A stretch of 64,000 nucleotides of DNA from Chryseobacterium salivictor (GTDB lineage Bacteria > Bacteroidota > Bacteroidia > Flavobacteriales > Weeksellaceae): assembly GCF_004359195.1 (NCBI RefSeq), contig NZ_CP037954.1, positions 2,170,001 to 2,234,000 of the forward strand, in the 5' to 3' direction. Positions 24,765 to 33,904 of this stretch are shown here, one piece after another. The first letter of the stretch is position 1; every line of letters begins with the position of its first letter. Both the position numbers and the translations under genes were made by a program. Under the pieces are notes generated by a model. That model was given only the letters and a program-made list of their open reading frames with translations, had not been told where the DNA came from and did not search any database.

Positions 24765-27092
24765 ATGGAGTATTTAAAAGGACTGAATGAAGCGCAATAT
24801 GAAGCCGTAACTACCCTGGAAGGACCGTTGATGGTTCTCGCCGGAGCCGGATCCGGTAAAACGCGCGTGCTTACGATGCGTATCGCTCATTTGATTACCA
24901 ATCTGGTGGATCCTTTTAATATTTTGTCCTTAACTTTTACCAATAAAGCGGCAAAAGAAATGAAGGAAAGGATCGCAAAAGTAGTCGGTCAAAGTGAAGC
25001 GAAATCCCTTTGGATGGGGACTTTTCACTCCGTCTTTGCGCGGATTTTGAGGTCAGAAGCCCATTATATTGGTTATCCATCAAACTTTACCATCTATGAT
25101 TCTCAGGATTCTTTGAATGTCATTCGAAAAGTGTTGAAAGACCTTAAAATCGATTCCGATTTATACAAACCTAAAAAAGTTCAGGCGAGAATTTCTTCTT
25201 ATAAAAATAATCTGATCACCGTAAAAGCCTATCTCAATAACCCGGAGCTTATTGAAGCCGACGAAAAAGCCAATATGAAAAGTATCGGCGTGATTTATCA
25301 GAAATATGTCGAGGCTTGTTTCAAAAACGGGGCGATGGATTTCGATGATTTACTCTTAAGAACCAATGAATTGTTAACGAGATTTCCAGAAGTTTTAGCG
25401 AAATATCAGGACCGGTTCCGTTACATTTTGGTTGATGAGTACCAGGATACCAACCATTCACAGTATTTAATTGTGAAAGCTTTAGCTTCTAAATTTGAAA
25501 ATATTTGCGTCGTAGGAGACGATGCACAGTCCATTTATTCTTTCCGTGGGGCGAATATTTACAACATCTTAAACTTTAAAAAAGATTATCCGGATGCGGT
25601 GACCGTTTCGCTGGAACAGAATTACCGCTCCACCCAAAATATCGTCAATGCCGCAAATGTGGTGATTTCTAAAAACCTGCAGCAGTTTAAGAAAAACGTA
25701 TTTAGTGATAATGAAGAGGGTGAAAAAATTAAAGTGTACCGTTCACTTTCAGATGCGGATGAAGCCAATTTTGTTGCTTCTAATATTTGGCAACAGCATA
25801 ATTCTGAACAGAAAAAATTTACTGATTTTGCGATTTTATACCGCACCAATTCTCAGACGCGGGCCTTCGAAGATGCGTTGAGAAGAAAGAATATTCCGTA
25901 TAAGGTTTTCGGCGGATTGTCCTTTTACCAGAGAAAAGAAGTGAAAGATTTAGTAGCGTATCTACGGATTTTAATTAATGAAAATGATTCCGAAGCGCTT
26001 TCCAGAATTATCAATTATCCGGTCCGTGGAATTGGAGAAACTACGCAAAACAAATTAATCGTCTTTGCTGATTCTCAAAATATTTCGGTCTCGCAGGTTT
26101 TGGATAATCTGGGGTTTTATGCGCCTAACTTGAAATTAAATAATGGAATTTTAACAAAGCTTTCTGATTTTTGGTCGATGATTAAAGCATTTCAGGTCAT
26201 GTTGAAAACCGAAAACGCATACAACGTCGCTATGGAAGTTGCGAAAAGAACGGGCCTTATCAAGTTTTTAAAAGACGATCAAACTCCCGAGGGAATTTCC
26301 CGGGTAGAAAATATTCAGGAACTGATGAACTCGATGCAGGGTTTTATCGAAGAGCAGCAACAGATAGAAGATGGTGATCCGTCGCTTTCCAGTTTCCTCG
26401 AAAATATCGCTCTTTCAGCAGATACGCAAACCGACAAAAATGAAGAGGGCGACCAGGTTTCACTAATGACGATTCACCTTTCAAAAGGTTTGGAGTTTCC
26501 GGTGGTTCACGTGGTTGGATTAGAAGAAAATCTCTTCCCGAGTTTTATGAGTTCATCCACCAGAGAGGAGTTGGAGGAAGAAAGACGGTTATTTTATGTC
26601 GCATTAACCAGAGCTGAAAAGGAAGTGTTTTTTACCTACGCGGTTTCCCGTTTTCAATGGGGGAAAATTACGAGTGCAGAACCTTCTAGATTTTTAAGTG
26701 AAGTTGATGAGCAGTATCTGGAATTCGTTAATCCTGCGACCGAAAGCCGTTTCATGAATAATTCCGGTTTAAAATCGAATATTTTTGATGATGAACCTGC
26801 AGAGCCGAGATTCTTTAAAAAGAAAGAACCGAAGAAAACAATTGAAAGAAATGAGCCGCTGCCGGTGCCGCAAAATTTAAAACCTGTTGCGACGGCAAGA
26901 ATCATCAACCCAAGTGGGAATTCTTCCCAGGATATCGAAGTGGGCGACAGGGTTCGTCACGACCGTTTTGGTGTAGGAGAAGTGATTTTCCTGGATGGAA
27001 CTGATGCTCAAAATATCAAAGCAAAAGTGAAATTCCAGCATGAAGGCGAAAAAAATCTCATTTTGAAATTCGCGAAGCTGACGAAAATTTAA
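24765..27092 (+). CDS. UvrD/PcrA-family ATP-dependent DNA helicase
   Basis: This superfamily 1A 3'-5' helicase acts in nucleotide excision and mismatch repair. I chose the ATG at 24765 (MEYLKGLNEAQYEAV) because family members begin there; ATG 24759 is an alternative. Motifs in order: Walker A LAGAGSGKTRVLTMRIAHL, TFTNKAAKEMKER, Walker B LVDEYQDTN, GDDAQSIYSFRGA, QNYRST, then YRTNSQTRAFEDAL, TIHLSKGLEFPVVHVVG and VALTRAEKEVF. The C-terminal GDRVRHDRFGVGEVIFLDG is the Tudor-like domain that binds RNA polymerase in PcrA. Length (about 775) is normal. Confidence 0.95.
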   Translation: MEYLKGLNEAQYEAVTTLEGPLMVLAGAGSGKTRVLTMRIAHLITNLVDPFNILSLTFTNKAAKEMKERIAKVVGQSEAKSLWMGTFHSVFARILRSEAHYIGYPSNFTIYDSQDSLNVIRKVLKDLKIDSDLYKPKKVQARISSYKNNLITVKAYLNNPELIEADEKANMKSIGVIYQKYVEACFKNGAMDFDDLLLRTNELLTRFPEVLAKYQDRFRYILVDEYQDTNHSQYLIVKALASKFENICVVGDDAQSIYSFRGANIYNILNFKKDYPDAVTVSLEQNYRSTQNIVNAANVVISKNLQQFKKNVFSDNEEGEKIKVYRSLSDADEANFVASNIWQQHNSEQKKFTDFAILYRTNSQTRAFEDALRRKNIPYKVFGGLSFYQRKEVKDLVAYLRILINENDSEALSRIINYPVRGIGETTQNKLIVFADSQNISVSQVLDNLGFYAPNLKLNNGILTKLSDFWSMIKAFQVMLKTENAYNVAMEVAKRTGLIKFLKDDQTPEGISRVENIQELMNSMQGFIEEQQQIEDGDPSLSSFLENIALSADTQTDKNEEGDQVSLMTIHLSKGLEFPVVHVVGLEENLFPSFMSSSTREELEEERRLFYVALTRAEKEVFFTYAVSRFQWGKITSAEPSRFLSEVDEQYLEFVNPATESRFMNNSGLKSNIFDDEPAEPRFFKKKEPKKTIERNEPLPVPQNLKPVATARIINPSGNSSQDIEVGDRVRHDRFGVGEVIFLDGTDAQNIKAKVKFQHEGEKNLILKFAKLTKI

Positions 27093-27343
27093 GGTGCAGT
27101 AAAAACACTTTAACGGTGCGGTTTCAGAATTAAAAGACTGCGAAAAGCGATCAGATGATTGTGAGAATATGGAAGAAGTAATCCAAGAGAGTAACGCAGA
27201 GCCAAAATTTGTAATTGTTCTTTGTCCTAAGATTCTTTTTTTATTAATTCGATCATTTTTCAGTTTTTAATGGAAAGTTGAAAACAGGAAATCGAGGAAT
27301 ATTATTTTAAATCGATGTCGATGGTTTTCTGATTCTTTTTTAC

Positions 27344-27351
27344 TAATTTTG
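27344..27351 (+). promoter_or_regulatory. -7 box of the LytTR regulator gene
   Basis: TAATTTTG matches TAnnTTTG, 22 bases before the TTG start at 27374. Confidence 0.5.
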
Positions 27352-27373
27352 AGCAAAACTAAAACCTATCATC

Positions 27374-28075
27374 TTGAAACTCAACTCCATCATTGTCGAT
27401 GATTGCGAGATTGACCGGTTGACGGTATTATCTTACGCCAAAAAATTCCCTATTCTTAATGTAATCGGAGTTTATTCTTGTGCTGAACATGCATTAAAAG
27501 CAATCAGGGAAAATGTAATTGATGTATTGTTTTTAGATATCGATCTTCCGGATTTATCAGGTGTCGAACTTCGGAAAAGTGCTCAGGAAGTTCCGGTATG
27601 TATTTTCATTACTTCCCATTCAGAATTTGCTGTAGAAAGTTTCGAGCTGGATACTTTAGACTTCATTGTAAAACCCATTAAATTTGACCGTTTCGAGAAT
27701 GCCGTCAAACGGGTTGAAGAATTTATGGAGATTAAACTAAAAGCCAATTTGTTTGAATCAAGTTTAGGCAGCGATGTGATTTATATTAAAGAAGGTCATG
27801 AACAAACGAAAGTGAAACTTCACGACATTTTCTACATCGAAGCCCTCGGAGATTACTCTCTGATTATTACTTCACAGAAAAGACACTGTGTTTTATCAAG
27901 TATCGGCAATCTTTTAAAAGAGGTTGATTTTCAGTCATTTGTTAGGATTCACCGTAGTTTTGCAGTGCAGAGACAATTTGTTCAGAAGATCAATATGCAC
28001 GAAATTATTTTGAACAATGAAGCTGTTATTCCCGTTGGAAGAAGTTTTAAAGACAACCTGAATCTGTTGATATAG
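27374..28075 (+). CDS. LytTR-family response regulator
   Basis: The 233-residue protein has an N-terminal receiver domain (about 1-120). It has an acidic pair in IVDDCEID, the phosphoacceptor Asp in LFLDIDLPDLSG (about D56), the Thr/Ser in FITSHSEF and the Lys in FIVKPIKFD. The C-terminal LytTR DNA-binding domain (about 135-233) contains DIFYIEALGDYSLIIT and FVRIHRSFAVQ. The start codon is TTG. No histidine kinase gene is adjacent, so its partner must be elsewhere. It is a single gene. Confidence 0.9.
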   Translation: MKLNSIIVDDCEIDRLTVLSYAKKFPILNVIGVYSCAEHALKAIRENVIDVLFLDIDLPDLSGVELRKSAQEVPVCIFITSHSEFAVESFELDTLDFIVKPIKFDRFENAVKRVEEFMEIKLKANLFESSLGSDVIYIKEGHEQTKVKLHDIFYIEALGDYSLIITSQKRHCVLSSIGNLLKEVDFQSFVRIHRSFAVQRQFVQKINMHEIILNNEAVIPVGRSFKDNLNLLI

Positions 28076-28087
28076 CAAAGTTTCTAT

Positions 28088-28471
28088 TTATTTCACCAAT
28101 TCTTCAAACAGTCGCTCAAAAGTTCCATCTAAATCCTCAGTTTTCCCGGGATGCGGTCGCGAGGTTTGGATCACAGAGCTTCTAACTGCCGTTAACCACC
28201 GGAATCTTTCAGGAATGTCGAGTAAAGCGATCGGGCCGCCTTCTTTTTCTCCGCCTGCAACGTGTTTGAAATTTTCTAAATTTTTAAAAATATCTTCAAA
28301 ATCGATTTTGCTTTTCATAGACCGAAACTTTTCTGTACAAAGGTGAAATTCAAAACGGATGTATTTTTCTTTTTTCGAAAACATAATCAGGCCGATGTTG
28401 AAAAATTCTTCTCTTTCAACTTTCGGTACGAGCCGAATGACCGCGTATTCGTAAATTTTAACCTCTTGCAT
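28088..28471 (-). CDS. DUF3037 domain-containing protein
   Basis: The 127-residue protein shows the DUF3037 pattern YEYAVIRLVPKVEREEFFN, then IGLIMFSKKEKYIRF, and the C-terminal region FRWLTAVRSSVIQTSRPHPG. No membrane segment is present. It overlaps the end of the HipA-like kinase gene by 14 bases, so the two are translationally coupled. This pairing recurs in many bacteria (general knowledge), which argues for a joint function. The biochemical role is unknown to me. Confidence 0.85.
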   Translation of the reverse strand: MQEVKIYEYAVIRLVPKVEREEFFNIGLIMFSKKEKYIRFEFHLCTEKFRSMKSKIDFEDIFKNLENFKHVAGGEKEGGPIALLDIPERFRWLTAVRSSVIQTSRPHPGKTEDLDGTFERLFEELVK

Positions 28472-29237
28472 GTTGAGCTTCGTTTATAAAGTTTACAGAA
28501 TGATCGCGGCGTGTTTTCAGGAAATTGAAATAGACTTCTTTAATCTGTTCCGGCGAATCGTCGGTATCGTTCCAGTCCAGCCAATCCAATGGAATTAATG
28601 CTACAATATCGTGCAGAATTTCATCAGTCAAAACGGATTTTGCAAACTGATCTGCTTCATCGAGCATGGTTGCCTGAGAAAGAAGAACGTGGTCTTTAAT
28701 ATAAGCAAATGGACTTAAAGCATGTTTTTCGAAATTCATCCACGAATGATGGAAATACAGGGAAGCTCCATTATCAATAAGCCAAAGTTCTTTGTGCCAC
28801 ATCAAAAGATTAGTATTCTTGAAAGTACGGTCGATATTGGTAATGTAACCATCTAACCAAACAATTTTCGATGCTAAAAAGGGATCAACTTTTACAGATG
28901 GATCATAAGCAATTGCTCCGGAAAGAAAATGCAGTCCCAGATTTAACCCTTCGGAAAACTTCAGCAAATCCTGAATTTCTTCATCGGCTTCTGTTCTTCC
29001 GAAATCGACATCGAGGTTGGCGAAAACCAGTTCGGGAATTGGCAATCCTAAAACCTGTGAAATTTTTCCACCCAATAATTCCGAAATCAACATCTTAACG
29101 CCGTGACCCGCACCACGAAATTTTAAGACATATTTAAAATCATCATCGGCTTCAGCAAGTGCGGGCAAAGAGCCGCCTTCTCTCAGAGGTAGAATATACC
29201 GCATGACGGTGACTGTTCTTAAAGACAAATCTTTCAT
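28458..29237 (-). CDS. HipA-like kinase domain protein (HipA_2 type)
   Basis: The start is the ATG at 29237. An in-frame TTG at 29246 overlaps the -7 box and is rejected. The 259-residue protein has a glycine-containing nucleotide-binding start (KYVLKFRGAGHGVKMLISEL), then LGLPIPELVF. The kinase core has WLDGYITNIDRTFKNTNLLM (catalytic Asp-Arg-Asn) and LWLIDNGASLYF (DNG in place of DFG). These features place it with the compact HipA-like kinases that lack the N-terminal HipB-contacting subdomain. No HipB-type antitoxin is adjacent; the partner is DUF3037. The substrate is unknown. Confidence 0.8.
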   Translation of the reverse strand: MKDLSLRTVTVMRYILPLREGGSLPALAEADDDFKYVLKFRGAGHGVKMLISELLGGKISQVLGLPIPELVFANLDVDFGRTEADEEIQDLLKFSEGLNLGLHFLSGAIAYDPSVKVDPFLASKIVWLDGYITNIDRTFKNTNLLMWHKELWLIDNGASLYFHHSWMNFEKHALSPFAYIKDHVLLSQATMLDEADQFAKSVLTDEILHDIVALIPLDWLDWNDTDDSPEQIKEVYFNFLKTRRDHSVNFINEAQHARG

Positions 29238-29243
29238 AGAGGA

Positions 29244-29251
29244 CAAAAATA
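29244..29251 (-). promoter_or_regulatory. -7 box of the HipA-like/DUF3037 operon
   Basis: The minus strand reads TATTTTTG (29251-29244). The ATG at 29237 follows six bases later, so the transcript should be nearly leaderless. Confidence 0.55.
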
Positions 29252-29323
29252 AACATAAAAAACTTTAGAAATAAAAAAAGTTGCCGCCAGCAGTAGGCCT
29301 GGTTGAAAATTTCAATCTTTTGT

Positions 29324-30997
29324 TCATGAGTTTTTGTCGTTTCTGAAACTTTGGTCCTTAAACATAATGTTGTAAACAAGAAAAAGGCCCAGTCCGATTG
29401 CAATCAGGAAAAAAATGAAAGGCAGAATTCCGTATCCTAAAACAGAGTAGGAGGACGGGATCCTCATAAGTAATGCAGCTCCAATAATCATCGCGGCAAT
29501 AATTAACCCCGAGGTAATGCGGTTAGCAACTTTTTGAAAACCATCGGTTAAGCGTGTTTCATCGATGGCATTAATCTTAATTTCAAATTCGTTATTGGCT
29601 AATTTTTCTGTGATTTTATTGAGGCGGCCCGGTAAATTTTCAGCGAGTTTTTTATTGTCTAATAATAACCCGTACACATTTTCAGGTTTTAATTCCTGTT
29701 TTATTTTTTTATTGACCATTCTTTGAATAAATTTTTGAATGGCTTGCTGTAAATTATACTTGGGAGTTAATACCGCAATGATCTGGTCTAGGTTTAATAA
29801 GATTTTCCCTAAAATATTCAGTTCCACCGGCAGTTTTATTCCATCGTCTGCGGCAATTCTATTCATCTGCAGCACAATTCTACCGGTTTCCATATCTTCA
29901 GCTTTCGTGCTTGTGCTTTCTAAGACAAGTCTATTGATGTTTTTTCTGAAGTTTTCAATATTTGCCGTCGCAGAATTATAGTCGCTCATTTCTAACAATG
30001 CTTCTGTAATGGCGTCGCCGTCTTTTTTGCTCATTCCGACCAGTAACATCATTATTTTTTCCATCATTTTAGGGCTGAATTTTGCCACCATTCCCAAATC
30101 CATCAAAGCGATTTGGTCATCGGAAGTTAAATGAATGTTTCCGGGATGTGGATCGGCGTGCGCAAAACCATCTACAATAATCTGTTTTAAATAAGCTTCA
30201 ACAAGATCATCAATTAATGGATTAAAATCAGTTTCTAACTTTTTTAAATGACCGAGTGACGTGATTTTTTTACCATCTATAAAATCCATCGTCAATACTT
30301 TAGAAGATGAATATCCGACAACAGGTCGGGGAATGACGAGGTTGCTGTATTCTTTTAAATTTTCTTTAAGGACAATTAAATTCTGTGCCTCTTTATGGTA
30401 ATCAAGTTCGTTGAGAAGAATGTAGCGCAACTCTTCCACAACATCGTCAATTGCATACTTTTTTGCCTCTTTGGAATGTGAGACCGCTATTGCCGCCATC
30501 TGTTTCAAAGCATCCAGATCATCGAAAAAATTCTTGCGGACCCCAGGCCTTTGAATCTTTACTGCAACCTCACGGCCTGAATGTAGAACAGCTTTGTGAA
30601 CTTGGCCAATAGACGCACTTGCCAACGGAACGGGATTAAAATCAACAAATGCTTTGCTGATTTTAACGCCGATTTCTTCTTCAAAAATCTTTTCTACTTC
30701 TTGATAAGAAATGGTTTCTACATTATCCTGTAATCCAGCAAGTGCAACCAAGTAATTGTCAGGCAATAAATCGGGTCTTGTTGAAAGAAGTTGTCCTAAT
30801 TTAACATAGGTTGGACCCATTCTTTTTAAATCTTCCACAAGTTCTTCCGGTTGGTCATTGAAATCATCTTTGGGAATTTCTTCCAAGGTCATCTCATTCA
30901 TTGCAGAATTCGTTGTAGATTTCACAATATCACTGTTGTAGTATTTGAGAATGAAACCAAAAAACTTGGTGTATTTATCGAGTTGTTCTAATGCCAT
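29324..30997 (-). CDS. ABC1/AarF/UbiB-family atypical kinase
   Basis: This 557-residue protein has the UbiB/ADCK fold. The family-specific KxGQ motif lies in YVKLGQLLSTRPDLLP, followed by the Ala-rich loop ASASIGQVHKAVLHSG, the ATP-binding lysine in VAVKIQRPG, the catalytic HADPHPGNIH and the metal-binding LMDLGMVAKF. Two hydrophobic helices near the C-terminus (IIAAMIIGAALLM and a second at about 520-545) anchor it in the membrane. Family members support ubiquinone or isoprenoid lipid metabolism; flavobacteria use menaquinone, so the substrate here is uncertain. Length and motifs are intact. Confidence 0.9.
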   Translation of the reverse strand: MALEQLDKYTKFFGFILKYYNSDIVKSTTNSAMNEMTLEEIPKDDFNDQPEELVEDLKRMGPTYVKLGQLLSTRPDLLPDNYLVALAGLQDNVETISYQEVEKIFEEEIGVKISKAFVDFNPVPLASASIGQVHKAVLHSGREVAVKIQRPGVRKNFFDDLDALKQMAAIAVSHSKEAKKYAIDDVVEELRYILLNELDYHKEAQNLIVLKENLKEYSNLVIPRPVVGYSSSKVLTMDFIDGKKITSLGHLKKLETDFNPLIDDLVEAYLKQIIVDGFAHADPHPGNIHLTSDDQIALMDLGMVAKFSPKMMEKIMMLLVGMSKKDGDAITEALLEMSDYNSATANIENFRKNINRLVLESTSTKAEDMETGRIVLQMNRIAADDGIKLPVELNILGKILLNLDQIIAVLTPKYNLQQAIQKFIQRMVNKKIKQELKPENVYGLLLDNKKLAENLPGRLNKITEKLANNEFEIKINAIDETRLTDGFQKVANRITSGLIIAAMIIGAALLMRIPSSYSVLGYGILPFIFFLIAIGLGLFLVYNIMFKDQSFRNDKNS

Positions 30998-31118
30998 AAC
31001 ATTTTTTTCTTGTACAAAGAAAAAAATGTACCATTAGAGCAATTTTATAGTGAAATGAGCAAATGTTTATCAAATTGATAAAAGTGTTGCTGCGATTTAC
31101 CATTAAACTTAATTCAGA

Positions 31119-31592
31119 TCAGTCGTTATGATAAGGTTTTCCCTGGAGAATCTGATCGGCGCGGTAAATTTGTTCTACAAAAAACAGGCGGATCATCTGA
31201 TGGGTGAACGTCATTTTAGAAAGCGACATTTTCTCATTAGCCCGTGCATACATTTCATCTGAAAAACCGTATGCACCTCCGATAATAATGGAAACTTTTT
31301 TCACAGAGGAACTCATCCAGTTATCGATTTTGGCAGCGAATTCGCGGCTGGTAAACTGTTTTCCTTTTTCGTCGAGAAGGACAATGGTGTCGGAGTTTTC
31401 AATTAAATTTAAAAACAATTTTCCTTCTTCCTTTTTGAGTAAATCAGGACTGAGGTTTTTGGCGTTTTTTACATCGGGAATTTCGATGAGCTCAAAATTC
31501 CAGTATTTTGGCAGTCGGTTTTGGTAATATTGGACCAGATTGGTAATTTCTTTATCATCGGTCTTGCCCATGCAGACTAAATTAATTCGCAT
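31119..31592 (-). CDS. rlmH: 23S rRNA (pseudouridine(1915)-N(3))-methyltransferase RlmH
   Basis: This SPOUT-class methyltransferase of 157 residues modifies pseudouridine 1915 in helix 69 of 23S rRNA. It begins MRINLVCMGKTDDKEI. The SAM-binding knot includes VSIIIGGAYGFSDEMYARAN and the C-terminal MTFTHQMIRLFFVEQIYRA, then ILQGKPYHND, the invariant end of the family. It is divergent from the BrkB-family gene, and the two promoters overlap. Confidence 0.96.
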   Translation of the reverse strand: MRINLVCMGKTDDKEITNLVQYYQNRLPKYWNFELIEIPDVKNAKNLSPDLLKKEEGKLFLNLIENSDTIVLLDEKGKQFTSREFAAKIDNWMSSSVKKVSIIIGGAYGFSDEMYARANEKMSLSKMTFTHQMIRLFFVEQIYRADQILQGKPYHND

Positions 31593-31596
31593 TTCA

Positions 31597-31617
31597 TATC
31601 TTTGTTTTGCAAATATA
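31597..31617. promoter_or_regulatory. Back-to-back promoters of rlmH and the BrkB-family gene
   Basis: On the plus strand TATCTTTG (31597-31604) is the -7 box for the BrkB-family gene. On the minus strand TATATTTG (31617-31610) is the -7 box for rlmH, with TTG (31643-31641) 23 bases further upstream. The boxes are only five bases apart, so the polymerases must compete. An in-frame TTG at 31602 overlaps the plus -7 box and is not the start. Confidence 0.55.
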
Positions 31618-31622
31618 AATTA

Positions 31623-32624
31623 ATGGGCATTAAAACTCCGCAATTCATCATCAAAATAAAAAATTTTCTGGATAAGATTCATATTCCCTTTTTAGGAATT
31701 TCTCTTTGGAAAATGTTTGAAATTTATGGACAAGGTGTTTTTAAAATGCAGATTGGCAGAAGCGCAGCGAGTATTTCGTGGAGTTTCTTCCTGAGCCTGT
31801 TTCCTTTTATACTGTTTTTACTTTCGCTGCTGCCCTATCTTCCGCATTACGATAAACTGCAGTTTTATATTTTTGAAGTATTGATGCAGAATATCTTGCC
31901 GGCCCGTATGCAAAGCGATGTTACGGGATATATTCAAAATTTTATTATTCCGAATATCAAAAATATCAGCAATATGACGATTGTGTTTGCAATGGTTTTT
32001 GCGGTAAATGGAACACATTCTTTGATTAACGGTTTTAATTTCAATACCAATTTACAACGGGGTCTTGTTAAAGAATATCTGGTGGCTTTCGTGATCACCA
32101 TCGCATTTATTCTGCTGATTATTGCTTCCCTGTTGGGAATCTATTACAGTGAAGTGGTTCTGAAACTATTTACACCCCAAATTAATATTTCCTGGTTGGT
32201 CGATAATATGTCGAAGATTATTGGATTTATTTCGTTCCCGATCTTTTACTTTATTTTGTTGGCGCTTTTTTATTGGGTAGGTTGTTTGAAGATTACTACC
32301 TTTAAGCAAGCTGTTCCCGGTGCTATTTTAACTACAGTTTTATTTGTGCTGGTTACTTATTTCTTTGCCATTTACGTGAGAAATTTTGCGAGATACAATG
32401 TTCTTTATGGCTCCATCGGAACGATTATTTTGGTAATGGTTTGGGTGAATATCAATATTATTTTAATTTTATTAGGAAATGAATTGAATATTGCCATTAA
32501 AAGAGTTCGTGTCGAAAAAATGATTGCCGAAGAAATGACCTCAAATGATTTGCAATTCGATAAAGATTTGGTTTCAGAAACCGAGGATATTGAAGACCGC
32601 AATCATATTACCATGGATCAATGA
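31623..32624 (+). CDS. YihY/BrkB-family inner membrane protein
   Basis: The start chosen is ATG 31623 (MGIKTPQFIIK). The upstream TTG lies in the promoter. The 333-residue protein has about six membrane helices, beginning with SAASISWSFFLSLFPFILFL, which is the conserved first segment of the family. Later features are NISNMTIVFAMVFAVNGTHS and ILVMVWVNINIILILLGNEL near the C-terminus. A charged tail of about 45 residues follows. The family was once called ribonuclease BN, but that assignment has been abandoned. Transport or envelope roles are proposed, and none can be shown here. Confidence 0.88.
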   Translation: MGIKTPQFIIKIKNFLDKIHIPFLGISLWKMFEIYGQGVFKMQIGRSAASISWSFFLSLFPFILFLLSLLPYLPHYDKLQFYIFEVLMQNILPARMQSDVTGYIQNFIIPNIKNISNMTIVFAMVFAVNGTHSLINGFNFNTNLQRGLVKEYLVAFVITIAFILLIIASLLGIYYSEVVLKLFTPQINISWLVDNMSKIIGFISFPIFYFILLALFYWVGCLKITTFKQAVPGAILTTVLFVLVTYFFAIYVRNFARYNVLYGSIGTIILVMVWVNINIILILLGNELNIAIKRVRVEKMIAEEMTSNDLQFDKDLVSETEDIEDRNHITMDQ

Positions 32625-32710
32625 TTGACAAGTATTACATCAAAATTTCCTAGGGTTAAATAAAGAAAAAATCTTTGTTCAAAGATAAAAACCGCCTGTC
32701 ATCCTACGCT

Positions 32711-33883
32711 CTATTGCAGAATTTCCTTCTTTTTTCCAATATACTTTAACAAAGAAAAACCCGCGAATCCTGAAATTGCAGAAGCGACCAAAATGGCAAA
32801 TTTGGCTTCATCCTGAATTTCAGGATGTCCTTTGAAGGAAAGTAAACCAATAAAAATAGACATGGTAAAACCAATACCTGCCAGAAGTCCCGCGCCCAAC
32901 ATTTGAGACCAGGAACTTTTATCGGGTAAACTGCTGATTTTTAATTTAATGAAAATCCAGGAAAACAAGTTGATTCCAATGATTTTACCGAAGATTAATC
33001 CAAAGATAATTCCGTACCCAAAGTTGCTGAAAAGTCCGTCCACCATCCCATCTTTAAAAGTGATATTCGTATTGGCCAACGCAAAAATCGGCATGATCAG
33101 AAAGTTGACGGGTAAATGTAATTTCTGCTCTAATTTTTCTAAAGGTGAAATTTCAGTGGTAGAAGTATTGGTTGGAATCGTAAAGGCTAAAAGCACGCCT
33201 GCAATCGTCGCATGAATCCCCGAATGGTGCATGAAATACCAAAGAAATAAACCGGGAATTATATAGTAAATATGTTTTTTGAATTTAAAGAAATTCAGCA
33301 GGATTAACAGCACAACCACTGCAGCGCTTAATCCCAGATATTCCCAGTGAAGCTGGTCGGTATAGAAGATGGCGATCACCATAATTGCACCTAAATCATC
33401 CACAATTGCCAGAGCAGCCAAAAATATTTTTAAAGAAAGTGGTGCCCGTTTCCCAAGCATCGAAATAATGGCGAGAGAAAACGCAATGTCTGTCGCCATC
33501 GGGATTGCCCAGCCATTTGCATATTCGGTTCCGTGATTGAAAAAATAATAAATTAAAGCGGGAACCACCATTCCGCCGATTGCCGCGATAATGGGTAATG
33601 ATGCAGATTTAAAGGATGAAAGTTCACCTTCTACGATTTCCCGTTTGATTTCTAAACCAACGAGCAAAAAGAAAATAGCCATCAAACCGTCATTAATCCA
33701 AATGCTCAGCGGATAATTAAGATGAAAAATTTCAGTTCCGATATGAGTATCCAGGACATTTTGAAATGAAACTCCGAGCGAAGAATTCGCAATAAAGAGT
33801 GATAGTAAAACACAAAGAATTAACAGTATTCCAGAAGATTGTGAACTGTGAAGAAATTTTTTAAAATATTCGGTGATGAGCAT
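32711..33883 (-). CDS. nhaA: Na+/H+ antiporter NhaA
   Basis: The 390-residue inner-membrane antiporter exchanges external protons for internal sodium. The ion-binding aspartate pair lies in ALAIVDDLGAIMVIAIFY, a further conserved aspartate in PMATDIAFSLAI, and the early helix has INDGLMAIFFLLVGLEIKRE. About 12 hydrophobic segments are visible. The start follows the spoT stop by 21 bases in the same direction, so the two may be co-transcribed. Length is typical. Confidence 0.95.
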   Translation of the reverse strand: MLITEYFKKFLHSSQSSGILLILCVLLSLFIANSSLGVSFQNVLDTHIGTEIFHLNYPLSIWINDGLMAIFFLLVGLEIKREIVEGELSSFKSASLPIIAAIGGMVVPALIYYFFNHGTEYANGWAIPMATDIAFSLAIISMLGKRAPLSLKIFLAALAIVDDLGAIMVIAIFYTDQLHWEYLGLSAAVVVLLILLNFFKFKKHIYYIIPGLFLWYFMHHSGIHATIAGVLLAFTIPTNTSTTEISPLEKLEQKLHLPVNFLIMPIFALANTNITFKDGMVDGLFSNFGYGIIFGLIFGKIIGINLFSWIFIKLKISSLPDKSSWSQMLGAGLLAGIGFTMSIFIGLLSFKGHPEIQDEAKFAILVASAISGFAGFSLLKYIGKKKEILQ

Positions 33884-33904
33884 AGGTTTTATTTAGTGGT
33901 GTTT

